From: Paracoccus haematequi
GTDB lineage: Bacteria > Pseudomonadota > Alphaproteobacteria > Rhodobacterales > Rhodobacteraceae
Direction of reading: 5' to 3'
Assembly (NCBI RefSeq): GCF_900631945.1
Contig: NZ_UZWE01000057.1
Location: 1-54,465 of the forward strand
Length of the DNA: 54,465 bases
In this document: positions 1-9,059 of the stretch, one piece after another
Layout: every line of letters begins with the position of its first letter
Position numbering within the stretch: the stretch's first letter is position 1
Program-made: the position numbers and the translations under genes
Notes under the pieces: model-generated
What the model was told of the DNA's origin: nothing
The model's input: only the letters and a program-made list of their open reading frames with translations
Databases searched by the model: none

Positions 1-1
1 C

Positions 2-781
2 GCCGGGGCGGGGGAGGCGGCTTTCGGCGCCGCAGCGGCCTTGGCGACGTCTTCCTTCATCACCCGCCCGGCCGAGGATGCCGCGCGCGAGGAACGCGTC
101 AAGATGACCCGCCTGCGCCAGACCATCGCCCGGCGTCTGAAGGACGCGCAGAACACCGCCGCGATGCTGACCACCTATAATGAGGCCGACATGAGCGGCA
201 TCATGCAGCTTCGCAACGAATACAAGGACGCCTTCGAGAAGAAGCACAAGGTCAAGCTGGGCTTCATGTCCTTCTTCGTGAAGGCCTGCTGCCACGCCCT
301 GAAGGAAGTCCCCGAGGTCAATGCCGAGATCGACGGCACCGACGTGGTCTACAAGAACTTCGTCAACATGGGCGTTGCCGTGGGCACGCCCTCGGGTCTG
401 GTCGTGCCGGTCGTCCGCGACGCCGACCAGAAGGGCTTTGCCCAGATCGAGAAGGAAATCGCCGAACTGGGCGCCAAGGGCCGCGACGGCAAGCTGACCA
501 TGCAGGAAATGCAGGGCGGCACCTTCACGATTTCCAACGGCGGGGTCTATGGATCCTTGATGTCCTCGCCCATCCTGAACCCGCCGCAGTCGGGGATCCT
601 GGGAATGCACAAGATCCAGGACCGCCCGGTCGTGGTCGGCGGGCAGATCGTCATCCGCCCGATGATGTATCTGGCGCTGTCCTATGACCACCGGATCGTC
701 GACGGCAAGGGCGCCGTGACCTTCCTGGTCCGGGTGAAAGAGGCGCTGGAAGATCCCCGCCGCCTGCTGATGGATCTGTAA
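2..781 (+). CDS. odhB: Dihydrolipoyl succinyltransferase (2-oxoglutarate dehydrogenase E2), 3' part
   Basis: This is the C-terminal catalytic part of the E2 component, which transfers the succinyl group from lipoamide to CoA in the TCA cycle. The reading frame is open to the left edge, so the lipoyl domain and start lie outside. The first residues are an Ala/Gly-rich linker. The peripheral subunit-binding domain that should follow the linker is not evident. The catalytic domain begins near [16 protein letters not shown] and carries TTYNEADMS, typical of succinyl rather than acetyl transferases. The active-site motif DHRIVDG lies close to the C-terminus. It is followed at short spacing by a small gene, a MAPEG gene and lpd, the E3 gene, so it belongs to the odh cluster. 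The family is clear; OdhB is preferred over PdhC because of the motif and neighbours. Confidence 0.93.
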   Translation, partial: AGAGEAAFGAAAALATSSFITRPAEDAAREERVKMTRLRQTIARRLKDAQNTAAMLTTYNEADMSGIMQLRNEYKDAFEKKHKVKLGFMSFFVKACCHALKEVPEVNAEIDGTDVVYKNFVNMGVAVGTPSGLVVPVVRDADQKGFAQIEKEIAELGAKGRDGKLTMQEMQGGTFTISNGGVYGSLMSSPILNPPQSGILGMHKIQDRPVVVGGQIVIRPMMYLALSYDHRIVDGKGAVTFLVRVKEALEDPRRLLMDL

Positions 782-831
782 GCCACAGGGCACTGCCGCA
801 TGGCAGTGCCCTTTCCCGAAGGAGATAGGCC

Positions 832-1086
832 ATGCAACTGATCGCCCATTACGCCGTCGCCGACTATGCCGCCTTCCGCACCGCCTTCGATGCGGATGCC
901 GAGGATCGTGGCAACAACGGCCTGTCGCTGCTGCAATTGTGGCGAGAGGACAACGGGAACGCCTGGGCGCTGTATCAGGTGAACGACGCCAAGGCGGCGC
1001 GGGCCTATCTGTCGGGGGCCGCCGCGACCTTCAATGCGCAGGCAGGCGTCAGCGCGGCCGATTTCCATTTCGTCGAAACCGCGTGA
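832..1086 (+). CDS. Small conserved-looking protein of unknown function
   Basis: An 84-residue soluble protein with a strong ribosome binding site (GAAGGAGATAG) just upstream. It has no signal peptide or membrane segment. The alternating hydrophobic pattern (LIAHYAVADYAAFRTAF at the start, LLQLWRED in the middle) suggests a small alpha/beta, ferredoxin-like fold of the kind seen in dimeric alpha-beta barrel proteins, but I do not recognise the family. It sits between odhB and lpd, and its stop overlaps the next start by one base, so it is co-transcribed and probably translationally coupled. No function can be assigned. Confidence 0.75.
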   Translation: MQLIAHYAVADYAAFRTAFDADAEDRGNNGLSLLQLWREDNGNAWALYQVNDAKAARAYLSGAAATFNAQAGVSAADFHFVETA

Positions 1087-1475
1087 TGACCACCGAACTG
1101 ACCGTTCTGGCCCTGGCGGGCCTGTTGCAGGCCGTCCAGTTTGCCGCCTTTTCGGTCGCGGCGAACATGCAGGTCGGCCCGAAGGTGGCGATGGGTCCGC
1201 GCGACGAGACGCCGAAGCTGACCGGCACCGCGGGCCGCCTGCAACGCGCGTTGGCGAACCACTTTGAAGGGCTGGTCCTGTTCACGCTGGCGGTCGTCGT
1301 GGTGACGCTGGGCGGGCAGGCCAGCGGCCTGACGGCGGCCTGCGCGTGGATTTATCTGCTGGCGCGGATCCTCTATGTCCCGGCCTATATCCTGGGCTGG
1401 ATGCCCTGGCGGTCGGTGATCTGGGGGGTGGGTTTCGCGGCGACGATGGTGATGATAATCGCCGCGCTGATCTGA
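1086..1475 (+). CDS. MAPEG-family integral membrane protein
   Basis: A 129-residue protein with about four hydrophobic segments, the size and layout of the MAPEG family (membrane-associated proteins in eicosanoid and glutathione metabolism). The segment with [16 protein letters not shown] matches the conserved R..RA..N..E motif of the family, which contacts glutathione in characterised members. The ATG overlaps the preceding TGA (TGATG), indicating coupling. In bacteria these proteins are mostly uncharacterised, and a glutathione-linked function here is only family inference. Confidence 0.8.
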   Translation: MTTELTVLALAGLLQAVQFAAFSVAANMQVGPKVAMGPRDETPKLTGTAGRLQRALANHFEGLVLFTLAVVVVTLGGQASGLTAACAWIYLLARILYVPAYILGWMPWRSVIWGVGFAATMVMIIAALI

Positions 1476-1528
1476 CCGCGCGGCATCGACAACGCCCCAG
1501 GGGCGCGAGGGACAAGAAGGAGCAAGCC

Positions 1529-2923
1529 ATGTCCACCTATGATCTGATCGTGATCGGCGCCGGGCCGGGCGGCTATGTCTGCGCCATCCGCGCGGCGCAA
1601 CTGGGCCTGAAAGTGGCCGTCGTCGAGGGCCGCGAGACGCTGGGCGGCACCTGCCTGAACGTCGGCTGCATCCCCTCCAAGGCGCTGCTGCACGCCAGCC
1701 ACCTGTTGCACGAGACGCACGAGAATTTCGAGAAGATGGGCCTGATGGGCGCCCATGTCACCGTCGATTGGCAGAAGATGCTGGGCTACAAGGCGGAAAC
1801 CGTCGCGGGCAACACCAAGGGCATCGAATTCCTGTTCAAGAAGAACAAGATCGACTGGCTGAAAGGCTGGGCGGTGATCGAGGCCGCAGGCAAGGTCAAG
1901 GTCGGCGACACGACCCATGAGACGAAGAACATCGTCATCGCCAGCGGCTCGGTGCCGTCCGCGCTGAAGGGCGTTACGGTGGACAATGACGCGGGCGTGG
2001 TGGTCGATTCCACCGGCGCGCTGGCGCTGCCGAAGATCCCGAAATCCATGGTAGTGATCGGCGCGGGCGTGATCGGGCTGGAGCTTGGCTCGGTCTATGC
2101 GCGTCTGGGCGCCGAGGTGACGGTGGTCGAATACCTGGACGCGATCACGCCGGGCATGGACGGCGAGGTGCAGAAGCAGTTCCAGAAGATCCTGAGCAAG
2201 CAGGGCCTGAAGTTCGTCCTGGGCGCCGCCGTGTCGGGGGTCGAGGAGGCCCAGGGCGGGGCCAAGGTCGCCTATACCCTGCGCAAGGACGACAGCCAGC
2301 ACAGCCTTGACGCCGAGGTGGTTCTGGTCGCGACCGGCCGCCGTCCCTATGTCGAAGGGCTGGGTCTGGACGCCTTGGGCGTGGCGCTGACCGATCGCGG
2401 CTTCGTCAAGATCGACGACCATTGGCAGACCAGCGTGAAGGGCATCTATGCGATCGGCGACGCAGTGCCTGGCCCGATGCTGGCCCACAAGGCCGAGGAC
2501 GAGGGCATGGCGGTGGCCGAGGTCATCGCGGGCAAGCATGGTCATGTGAACTATGCCGTGATCCCCGGCGTGATCTACACCACCCCCGAAGTCGCCAGCG
2601 TCGGCCTGACCGAGGAATCGGCCAAGGCGGACGGGCGCAAGATCAAGGTCGGCAAGTTCCCCTTCATGGGCAACGCACGGGCCAAGGCGATGATGCAGGC
2701 GGACGGCTTCGTCAAGCTGATCGCGGATGCGCAAACCGACCGGATCCTGGGTTGCCACATCATCGGCCCGAATGCCGGAGAGATGATCCACGAGGTCTGC
2801 GTGGCGATGGAATTCGGCGCCGCCGCCCAGGATCTGGCGCTGACCTGCCACGCGCATCCGACCACCTCGGAAGCGGTGCGGGAAGCGGCGCTTGCCTGCG
2901 GCGACGGGGCGATCCATGTCTGA
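1529..2923 (+). CDS. lpdA: Dihydrolipoyl dehydrogenase (E3)
   Basis: A 464-residue flavoprotein that reoxidises dihydrolipoamide with NAD+. The FAD-binding motif GAGPGGY lies at the N-terminus. The redox disulfide is Cys42-Cys47 in [14 protein letters not shown] second dinucleotide motif ([10 protein letters not shown], about residue 175) binds NAD. The second FAD motif with GD is [15 protein letters not shown], and the active-site His-Glu pair is in HAHPTTSE near the C-terminus. The ATG has an AAGAAGGAGC ribosome binding site. It follows odhB in the same cluster, so it most likely serves the 2-oxoglutarate dehydrogenase complex. Length and motifs are complete. Confidence 0.96.
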   Translation: MSTYDLIVIGAGPGGYVCAIRAAQLGLKVAVVEGRETLGGTCLNVGCIPSKALLHASHLLHETHENFEKMGLMGAHVTVDWQKMLGYKAETVAGNTKGIEFLFKKNKIDWLKGWAVIEAAGKVKVGDTTHETKNIVIASGSVPSALKGVTVDNDAGVVVDSTGALALPKIPKSMVVIGAGVIGLELGSVYARLGAEVTVVEYLDAITPGMDGEVQKQFQKILSKQGLKFVLGAAVSGVEEAQGGAKVAYTLRKDDSQHSLDAEVVLVATGRRPYVEGLGLDALGVALTDRGFVKIDDHWQTSVKGIYAIGDAVPGPMLAHKAEDEGMAVAEVIAGKHGHVNYAVIPGVIYTTPEVASVGLTEESAKADGRKIKVGKFPFMGNARAKAMMQADGFVKLIADAQTDRILGCHIIGPNAGEMIHEVCVAMEFGAAAQDLALTCHAHPTTSEAVREAALACGDGAIHV

Positions 2924-2931
2924 CCTGGAAA

Positions 2932-2995
2932 GGGGGGCGCTGCCCCCCTCGACGCTGACGCGTCTCACCCCTCGGGATATTTCCGCACAGAAGAT
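2932..2995. repeat. Intergenic GC-hairpin plus GGATATTTCC repeat, copy 1
   Basis: A G/C hairpin (GGGGGGC, loop GCT, GCCCCCC at 2932-2948) is followed by GGATATTTCCGCACAGAAG at 2975-2993. The same layout recurs at 13157-13207 and, diverged and inverted, at 38933-38988. It lies just after the lpd stop and could act as a terminator. It resembles intergenic repeats common in Rhodobacterales genomes (general knowledge). Confidence 0.7.
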
Positions 2996-3452
2996 GGGGC
3001 GTCGAGGGCTGATCCTGGCGGTGCTGGCCCTGGCGGCCTGCGGCGGCGGGCAGCGGATGCCGGACGGGCTGGGCCGCAACGGACTTTACCCCAACGAAAC
3101 GCCGGAACTGCGGTCGCGTATCAATTACTGGTCGCGCCATTACGAGGTTCCCTCGGCGATGGTGCAGCGGATCATCCTGCGCGAATCGCAGCACCGGCCC
3201 GGCGCGCGCAACGGTCCTTACTATGGGCTGATGCAGATCAATCCGCAGACCGCCCGCACCATGGGCCATCGCGGTTCCCCCGCCAGCCTGCTTGATGCGG
3301 ACACCAACCTGCGCTATGGCGTCAAATATCTGCGCGGCGCCTGGATGGTGGCGGACGGCAACCCGGACAAGACGGTGATGTGGTATTCGCGCGGCTATTA
3401 CTATGAAGCCAAGCGCAAGGGGCTGTTGAAGCAGACCGGGCTGAGGGGCTGA
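2994..3452 (+). CDS. Lytic transglycosylase (SLT domain) lipoprotein
   Basis: A 152-residue cell-wall enzyme of the transglycosylase SLT fold, which cleaves peptidoglycan with formation of anhydromuramic ends. The catalytic Glu is in the RESQHRPGA motif, and the fold is confirmed by GLMQINPQTA and by a closing motif near WYSRGYYY. Starting at the ATG at 2994 gives a lipoprotein signal MGRRGLILAVLALAACGGG with lipobox LAAC. An upstream in-frame ATG at 2917 overlaps the lpd stop but would add residues encoded by the intergenic repeat, so I reject it. No good ribosome binding site precedes 2994; the AGAAG there is too close. The enzyme is small and single-domain, probably outer-membrane anchored. 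Confidence 0.85.
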   Translation: MGRRGLILAVLALAACGGGQRMPDGLGRNGLYPNETPELRSRINYWSRHYEVPSAMVQRIILRESQHRPGARNGPYYGLMQINPQTARTMGHRGSPASLLDADTNLRYGVKYLRGAWMVADGNPDKTVMWYSRGYYYEAKRKGLLKQTGLRG

Positions 3453-3474
3453 CAGGCCTGCCATGCGGAACGAA

Positions 3475-3497
3475 GGGCGCCCTGGGGGCGCCTTTTT
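3475..3497 (+). terminator. Rho-independent terminator after the transglycosylase gene
   Basis: The stem GGGCGCC / GGCGCCT with loop CTGGG is followed by a run of five T. It lies 22 bases after the stop. Confidence 0.8.
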
Positions 3498-3606
3498 CAT
3501 GGGCTGGGCGGGATCGGTAAAACCTTAGGAAGTTGGAATTTGGTGCCGGGCGCAAGCTGGGTTAAGAAATGATGAAGGCATTGTTTCACATCAACCCGGA
3601 GGCGTC

Positions 3607-3939
3607 ATGCAGACCAGCATCTCCGTCGTTCACGTTACGCCCGTCACGCCGACATCCACCGCCGCCGTGTCGCTGATCCCCAAGGTGGCGCCCGTCTCGC
3701 TGTTCGAGGATGTCATCGAACGCATCACGCCGCCGCTGGAATTCCGGGCATGGATGGAAAAGCTGAAAACCTATGCCGAGGCCGCGCGCGGCACCCAGCC
3801 GGCCGATCCGCCGTCGGTCGCCGAGGCAGAGCAGGCCGCGCCCGCCATGCCCCAGCGGAAGCCCGTGGCAGACCCGGTCCCGGTCCCAGCGGAAGGCCCC
3901 ACCCAGGATGCGATGGCGCACAGCCAGCGAACCGCCTGA
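3607..3939 (+). CDS. Hypothetical protein, 110 aa
   Basis: A short soluble protein with a ribosome binding site (GGAGGCGTC before the ATG). The N-terminal half (to about residue 60) is V/T/P-rich and then helical (FRAWMEKLKTYAEAARG); the C-terminal half is Ala/Pro-rich and likely disordered. There is no signal peptide or membrane segment. It stands alone between a terminator and the convergent pgk gene. I do not recognise a family. Confidence 0.6.
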   Translation: MQTSISVVHVTPVTPTSTAAVSLIPKVAPVSLFEDVIERITPPLEFRAWMEKLKTYAEAARGTQPADPPSVAEAEQAAPAMPQRKPVADPVPVPAEGPTQDAMAHSQRTA

Positions 3940-3984
3940 CGCCGGGGCCGCGCGGCCCGGCGCCAGGCAGGGCGGCTTGTCGGA

Positions 3985-5187
3985 TCAGTGCTTCGCGTCC
4001 TTCAGTGCCGCGACACCGGGCAGTTCCTTGCCCTCCATCCATTCCAGGAAAGCGCCTCCGGCGGTCGAGATGAAGGTGAAGTCCCCCGCGACGCCCGCCT
4101 TGTTCAGCGCGGCAACGGTATCCCCGCCTCCGGCCACGGAAATCAGCTTGCCGTCGCGGGTCAGCGATGCGGCCGCCTGCGCCGCCGCATTGGTGGCGCG
4201 GTCGAACGGCTCGATCTCGAAAGCGCCGAGGGGTCCGTTCCAGATCAGCGTCTTGCATTTGGCCATCGCGTCCCGCAGCGCGTCGACCGTGGCGGGACCG
4301 GCGTCCAGGATCATCGCGTCGACCGGGCATTGATCGACCGGCAGCACCTGGGATTCCGCGCCCGCCTTGAATTCGCGCGCCACCACGATGTCCAGCGGCA
4401 GATGGATCACGCAGCCGCCCTGGTCGGCCTTGTCCAGGATTTGGCGCGCAGTGTCGGCCATGTCGCGTTCGGCCAGCGACTTGCCGACCTCGACCCCCTT
4501 GGCGACAAGGAAGGTGTTGGCCATGCCGCCGCCGATCACCAGATGGTCCACCTTGTCGACCAGGTTCATCAGCAGATCCAGCTTGGTCGAGACCTTGGCC
4601 CCGCCCACCACCGCCATCACCGGACGAAGCGGATTGCCAAGCGCCGCATCCAGCGCCTTCAGCTCGGCCTCCATCAGCCGTCCCGCGCCCGAGGGCAGAA
4701 GCCGCGCCAAACCCTCGGTCGAGGCATGGGCGCGATGCGCGGCGGAAAAGGCGTCGTTGATATAAACCTTGCCAAGCGCCGCGATGGATGCGGCGAAAGT
4801 CGGGTCGTTGGCTTCCTCGCCCTCGTGAAAGCGGGTGTTTTCCAGCAGCGCCACATCGCCGGGCTTCAGGTCGGCCACCACGCGCTTGGCCGGGCCGCCG
4901 ATGCAGTCGTCGGCGAAGGCGACCGGCTGGCCCAAGGCGGCCTCCAGCGCGGGGACGATCTGCTTCAGGCTCATCGACTCGACCCGCTTGCCCTTGGGGC
5001 GATCGAAATGGGCCAGCAGCACCGGGATGCCGCCGCGCGCCTGGATGTCCTTGACCGTCGGCACGATCTTTTCGATCCGCGTCGCGTCGGTCACGCGGCC
5101 GTCTTCAACCGGCACGTTCACATCCACGCGGGTCAGGACGACCTTGCCGTCCATGTCCAGATCGTCAATCGTCTTGAAGTCGGCCAT
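3985..5187 (-). CDS. pgk: Phosphoglycerate kinase
   Basis: A 400-residue enzyme that interconverts 1,3-bisphosphoglycerate plus ADP and 3-phosphoglycerate plus ATP. The N-terminal substrate site is seen in [11 protein letters not shown], with the basic patch in [11 protein letters not shown] and [11 protein letters not shown]. The nucleotide domain has [14 protein letters not shown], and the C-terminal hinge has [15 protein letters not shown] and [13 protein letters not shown]. The ATG at 5187 is chosen because AAAGGACGAC precedes it and [11 protein letters not shown] is the family's normal start; the frame is open 21 codons further up. It is divergent from ppiB. Confidence 0.96.
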   Translation of the reverse strand: MADFKTIDDLDMDGKVVLTRVDVNVPVEDGRVTDATRIEKIVPTVKDIQARGGIPVLLAHFDRPKGKRVESMSLKQIVPALEAALGQPVAFADDCIGGPAKRVVADLKPGDVALLENTRFHEGEEANDPTFAASIAALGKVYINDAFSAAHRAHASTEGLARLLPSGAGRLMEAELKALDAALGNPLRPVMAVVGGAKVSTKLDLLMNLVDKVDHLVIGGGMANTFLVAKGVEVGKSLAERDMADTARQILDKADQGGCVIHLPLDIVVAREFKAGAESQVLPVDQCPVDAMILDAGPATVDALRDAMAKCKTLIWNGPLGAFEIEPFDRATNAAAQAAASLTRDGKLISVAGGGDTVAALNKAGVAGDFTFISTAGGAFLEWMEGKELPGVAALKDAKH

Positions 5188-5349
5188 CGTGTCGTCCTTT
5201 CGGGCATTTGGGCTTGGATGGCTTGTCCCGCATGGGCGTCCCGGCGTCAACTCTCGCGTAAGTATGATCCCGCCGTGAACGGGTTTGCGCGTTGCCCTTG
5301 GGGCGGCAAAGCCCTAGACCAAGGACCGAACGTGGCAAAGGAGGGCCGC

Positions 5350-5856
5350 ATGGCCGAGATCAAGGATCCCGAAAACACCATCATCATCCAGTTGAAGGAC
5401 GGTCCCGTCGTCATCGAACTGCTGAGCGATGTGGCCCCGAAACATGCCGAACGCATGAAGGAACTGGCCCGCGCCGGGAAATACGACAACGTGGCCTTCC
5501 ACCGCGTGATCGAGGGCTTCATGGCCCAGACCGGCGACGTGCAGCACGCCAACATGGAAAACAACTACAACCCCGGCCGGTCCGGCACCGGCGGTTCCGA
5601 CCTGCCCGACCTTCCGGCGGAATTTTCCAAGCTGCCGCATGATCGCGGCACCCTGGGCGCGGCGCGGTCGCAGAACCCCAACAGCGCCAACAGCCAGTTC
5701 TTCATCAACTTCAAGGACAACCATTTCCTGAACGGCCAGTACACCGTCTATGGCCGGGTGATTTCGGGGATGGAGCATGTGGACAAGATCGCGCGGGGCG
5801 AACCGCCTGCGAACCCGGACCGCATGATCAGCGTCAAGGTGGCGGCCGATGCGTAA
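5350..5856 (+). CDS. ppiB: Cytoplasmic peptidyl-prolyl cis-trans isomerase (cyclophilin)
   Basis: A 168-residue cyclophilin without signal peptide, which isomerises X-Pro bonds. Active-site motifs are visible: NVAFHRVIEGFMAQTGD (catalytic Arg), NSANSQFFINF and FLNGQYTVYGRV. The ATG at 5350 follows an AAAGGAGGG ribosome binding site. Its last eight bases overlap the start of the next gene, a second cyclophilin with a signal peptide, so the two form a cytoplasmic/periplasmic pair made from one mRNA. Confidence 0.93.
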   Translation: MAEIKDPENTIIIQLKDGPVVIELLSDVAPKHAERMKELARAGKYDNVAFHRVIEGFMAQTGDVQHANMENNYNPGRSGTGGSDLPDLPAEFSKLPHDRGTLGAARSQNPNSANSQFFINFKDNHFLNGQYTVYGRVISGMEHVDKIARGEPPANPDRMISVKVAADA

Positions 5857-6439
5857 GCTGCTGATCCCCGCACTGGTGCTGGCCGCATCGGCGGCCCATG
5901 CCCAGGCCCCCGCCCATGAGGACGGCCCCGGCCCGAACATGGTGATCGAGGTCGCCGCCGCCGATGGTACGCCCAAGGGCACCATCACGCTGGATCTGCT
6001 GGCCGACAAGGCGCCGAACCATGTCGCCCGGCTGGTGGAACTGGCCAAGGCCGGGGCCTATGACGGCGTGGTGTTCCACCGCGTCATCGACGGCTTCATG
6101 GCCCAGACCGGCGACGTCGAACATGGCAAGCAGGGCGGCGCCAGCGTCAGCATGGCGGGCATGGGCGGATCCGACCTGCCGGATCTGGAAGCCGAGTTCA
6201 ACGATGTCTCGTTCCAGGCGGGCACCGTCGGCATGGCCCGCGCCCAGGATCCGAACAGCGCCAACAGCCAGTTCTTCATCGACCTGGCGCCCGCGACCTT
6301 CCTGGACGGGCAATACACGGTCGTCGGCCAGCTGATCGACGGCTGGGACGTGCTGAACCAGGTCAAGAAGGGCGATGCGAACGCCAACGGCGCGGTCGAA
6401 AGCCCCGATTACATGGCCAAGGTCACGATCGTCGAATAA
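5849..6439 (+). CDS. Periplasmic peptidyl-prolyl cis-trans isomerase (cyclophilin)
   Basis: A 196-residue cyclophilin with a cleavable signal peptide (MRKLLIPALVLAASAAHAQA). The same catalytic motifs as in its upstream paralogue are present: VVFHRVIDGFMAQTGD, NSANSQFFIDL and FLDGQYTVVG. It probably helps folding of exported proteins. It starts eight bases inside ppiB, so the genes are translationally coupled, and a strong terminator follows 11 bases after its stop. The high similarity of the two proteins suggests local duplication followed by gain of an export signal. Confidence 0.92.
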   Translation: MRKLLIPALVLAASAAHAQAPAHEDGPGPNMVIEVAAADGTPKGTITLDLLADKAPNHVARLVELAKAGAYDGVVFHRVIDGFMAQTGDVEHGKQGGASVSMAGMGGSDLPDLEAEFNDVSFQAGTVGMARAQDPNSANSQFFIDLAPATFLDGQYTVVGQLIDGWDVLNQVKKGDANANGAVESPDYMAKVTIVE

Positions 6440-6450
6440 GACAGGACGAA

Positions 6451-6471
6451 GGGGGCCGCGGCCCCCTTTTT
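6451..6471 (+). terminator. Rho-independent terminator of the cyclophilin pair
   Basis: The stem GGGGGC / GCCCCC with loop CGCG is followed by five T. Confidence 0.85.
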
Positions 6472-6476
6472 CGCGC

Positions 6477-6506
6477 TTGCGGCATCGGCTGCCCAACGCC
6501 TATCTT
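6477..6506 (+). promoter_or_regulatory. Candidate promoter giving a leaderless PPDK-like mRNA
   Basis: TTGCGG (6477-6482) and TATCTT (6501-6506) are separated by 18 bases. Transcription would be expected to start around 6513-6516, at the ATG at 6516, which has no ribosome binding site. The match is moderate and unproven. Confidence 0.35.
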
Positions 6507-6515
6507 GCGCGCGAC

Positions 6516-9059
6516 ATGGACCCGCGCAACCTTCCCGATGTGACGGAAATCACCCCCTCGGCCGGGGTCGAACGCGCCTGTCATGGCTGGCGGGCGAAAT
6601 GCCTGCAACGGCTTGTCAGGATGCACCTGCCGGTGCCGCGCAGCTTCGCCATCCCCTCGGAATCCGTGCAATCCATCGCCACCGGCAAGCGCGTCGATCT
6701 GGGCGCGCTGTCCGAGCTGTTCGCGGAAGGCGACGGGCTGGTCAGCGTTCGCCCCTCGGCGCTGATGCCCGAATGGGGCGGGCCGGGCACGATCCTGAAC
6801 GTCGGCATCAACGACCGGACCCACGACCGCCTGGCCCGACGCATCGGCAAGGAAAACGCGGACACGCTGTATCGCCGCTTCGTCCAGGGCTATGCCATCC
6901 ACATCGCCCGGCTGGATCCCGACATGTTCGCCCAGGAGGGCGAGGACGCCCTGGCCGAGGCCCTGCGCAGCTATCGCGAGGAAACCGACGAGGATTTCCC
7001 CCAGGATCCCGCCACCCAACTGGCCGAGGTTCTGCGGTCCATGGCCCGCGCTTGGGACGGCCCGACCGCGCGGCTGCTGCGCCAGGCCAAGGGCGCGCCC
7101 CCCGATGCGCCGCTGGGGCTGGTGGTGCAGCAGATGGCGCTTGGCCTGGGGCCGGGCCTTTGCGGGTCGGGCAGCATCCAGTTCGTCGATTCCGTCACCG
7201 GCACCCCCCGCATCACCGGCCGCTTCCGCCGCCAGCATCACGGCGGCACCCAGGGCGCCGACGCCCAGACCCAGTTCCTGACCCGCGACGAACGCGGCCC
7301 CTCGCTTGAGGATACCGCGCCCGAGGTCTTTGCCGACCTGATCCGCTTTGGCGTCGCCGCCCGCGAACGCCTGCGCGAGGAGATGCAGATCGAATTCGTG
7401 GTGGTCGACGGCCAGGTCTCGGTCATCGACGCCACGCGGGTGCAGCGCAGCTCTCGGGCCGGGATCCGCATCGCGGTGGCCCTGGCGCGCGACGGCATCA
7501 TCCCGGAATCCGAGGCGGTGATGCGCGTCGAACCCCGCGCGCTGGCCGACCTTCTGCACCGCCAGGTCGATCCGCGCGCCCCGCGCGAGGTGATCGCGCG
7601 CGGCATCAACGCCAGCCCCGGCGCCGCGACCGGCCGGATCGTCTTCACCGCCGCCGCCGCCCAAGCCGCCGCCGCGCGGGACGAGGCCTGCATCCTGGTC
7701 CGCCGCGAAACGGTCCCGGAAGACGTGCGCGGGATGCACGCCTCCGTCGGGGTGCTGACCGAACGCGGCGGCACCACCAGCCACGCGGCGGTGATCGCGC
7801 GCGGCATGGGCCTGCCCTGCATCGTCGGCGCCACCGGGATCAGCATCGACGCCCGGCAGCGGACCCTGCGCGCGGGCGCCACCACCCTGCTGGAAGGCGA
7901 CGAGATCACCATCGACGGATCGACCGGAGAGGTTCTGGCGGGCCGCGTTCCCCTGCTGGAGCCGGCGCTTGACGACAATTTCACGCAACTGCTGGACTGG
8001 GCCGACGCGGCCGGGGGCATCAGCGTGCGCGCCAATGCCGACACGCCCGAGGACGCCCGCACCGCGCGGCGCTTCAATGCGCAGGGCATCGGGCTGTGCC
8101 GGACCGAGCATATGTTCTTCGATGCCGACCGCCTGCCCGCCATGCGCGAGATGATCTTTGCCGACAAGCCCGAGGATCGGCGCCTGGCCCTGGACCGGAT
8201 CCTGCCCATGCAGCGCCAGGATTTCACCGCCCTGTTCGAGATCATGGCGGGGCTGCCCGTCACCATCCGACTGTTCGACCCGCCGCTGCACGAATTCCTG
8301 CCCCATGACCGCGAAGGCTTGCGCGAACTGGCCGATTCGATGGACCTGCCGCTGTCCGACGTGACCCGCCGGGTCGAGGCGCTGTCGGAATTCAACCCGA
8401 TGCTGGGAATGCGCGGGGTCCGATTGGGGATCACCGTTCCCGAAATCTATGACATGCAGGCCCGCGCCATCTTCGAGGCCACCGTGGACGCCAGCCGCAA
8501 GGGCGATCCGGTGGTGCCCGAGATCATGATCCCGCTGGTCAGCGCCATGCGAGAGGTCGAGCTGGTCAAGAACCGCATCGACGCCGTGGCCGCCGAGGTC
8601 AGGAACGACCGCCGCACCGATTTCGCCTATCGCCTGGGGGTGATGGTGGAAACGCCGCGCGCCTGCCTGCGGGCGGGCGACATCGCCGCGCATTCCGCCT
8701 TCCTGTCCTTCGGCACCAATGACCTGACGCAGATGACCTATGGGTTGTCGCGCGACGATGCCGGACGGTTCATGGGCACCTATGTCGGTCAGGGCGTCTA
8801 TGCCGAGGATCCGTTCCACTGCCTGGATCAGGACGGCGTGGGGGAATTGCTGCTGACCGGGGCGCAGCGCGCGCGCGCGCAGCATCCCGGCATCACCATC
8901 TCGGTCTGCGGGGAACATGGCGGCAACCCCGAATCCATCGGCTTCTGCCATGATGCGGGTTTCGACTATGTGTCCTGTTCGCCGTTCCGGGTGCCGGTGG
9001 CGCGCCTGGCGGCGGCCCACGCAGCCCTGCGTGCGGGTCGCCGCGATACGGTTTCCTGA
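6516..9059 (+). CDS. Pyruvate phosphate dikinase-like PEP-utilising protein with divergent ATP domain
   Basis: An 847-residue protein of the PPDK/PEP-synthase family, whose members interconvert pyruvate and PEP through a phosphohistidine. The central swivelling domain is intact, with His423 in GGTTSHAAVIARGMG. The C-terminal PEP/pyruvate barrel is also intact (CRTEHMFF, GTNDLTQMTYG, Cys798 in CGEHGGNPESIGF). The N-terminal nucleotide domain is divergent: the usual GGKGxNLAEM is replaced by HGWRAKCLQRL, VRSGAR by VRPSAL, and the LQTR strand by VIDATR. The protein is slightly shorter than the usual PPDK (about 870-900). It may be a true dikinase with altered nucleotide use or a PEP-binding protein with another role. 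No ribosome binding site precedes the chosen ATG; see the promoter entry. Confidence 0.82.
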   Translation: MDPRNLPDVTEITPSAGVERACHGWRAKCLQRLVRMHLPVPRSFAIPSESVQSIATGKRVDLGALSELFAEGDGLVSVRPSALMPEWGGPGTILNVGINDRTHDRLARRIGKENADTLYRRFVQGYAIHIARLDPDMFAQEGEDALAEALRSYREETDEDFPQDPATQLAEVLRSMARAWDGPTARLLRQAKGAPPDAPLGLVVQQMALGLGPGLCGSGSIQFVDSVTGTPRITGRFRRQHHGGTQGADAQTQFLTRDERGPSLEDTAPEVFADLIRFGVAARERLREEMQIEFVVVDGQVSVIDATRVQRSSRAGIRIAVALARDGIIPESEAVMRVEPRALADLLHRQVDPRAPREVIARGINASPGAATGRIVFTAAAAQAAAARDEACILVRRETVPEDVRGMHASVGVLTERGGTTSHAAVIARGMGLPCIVGATGISIDARQRTLRAGATTLLEGDEITIDGSTGEVLAGRVPLLEPALDDNFTQLLDWADAAGGISVRANADTPEDARTARRFNAQGIGLCRTEHMFFDADRLPAMREMIFADKPEDRRLALDRILPMQRQDFTALFEIMAGLPVTIRLFDPPLHEFLPHDREGLRELADSMDLPLSDVTRRVEALSEFNPMLGMRGVRLGITVPEIYDMQARAIFEATVDASRKGDPVVPEIMIPLVSAMREVELVKNRIDAVAAEVRNDRRTDFAYRLGVMVETPRACLRAGDIAAHSAFLSFGTNDLTQMTYGLSRDDAGRFMGTYVGQGVYAEDPFHCLDQDGVGELLLTGAQRARAQHPGITISVCGEHGGNPESIGFCHDAGFDYVSCSPFRVPVARLAAAHAALRAGRRDTVS

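Noticed and set aside
2917..2993. Longer start for the transglycosylase, overlapping lpd
   Set aside because: The extra residues are encoded by an intergenic repeat and would bury the lipoprotein signal.
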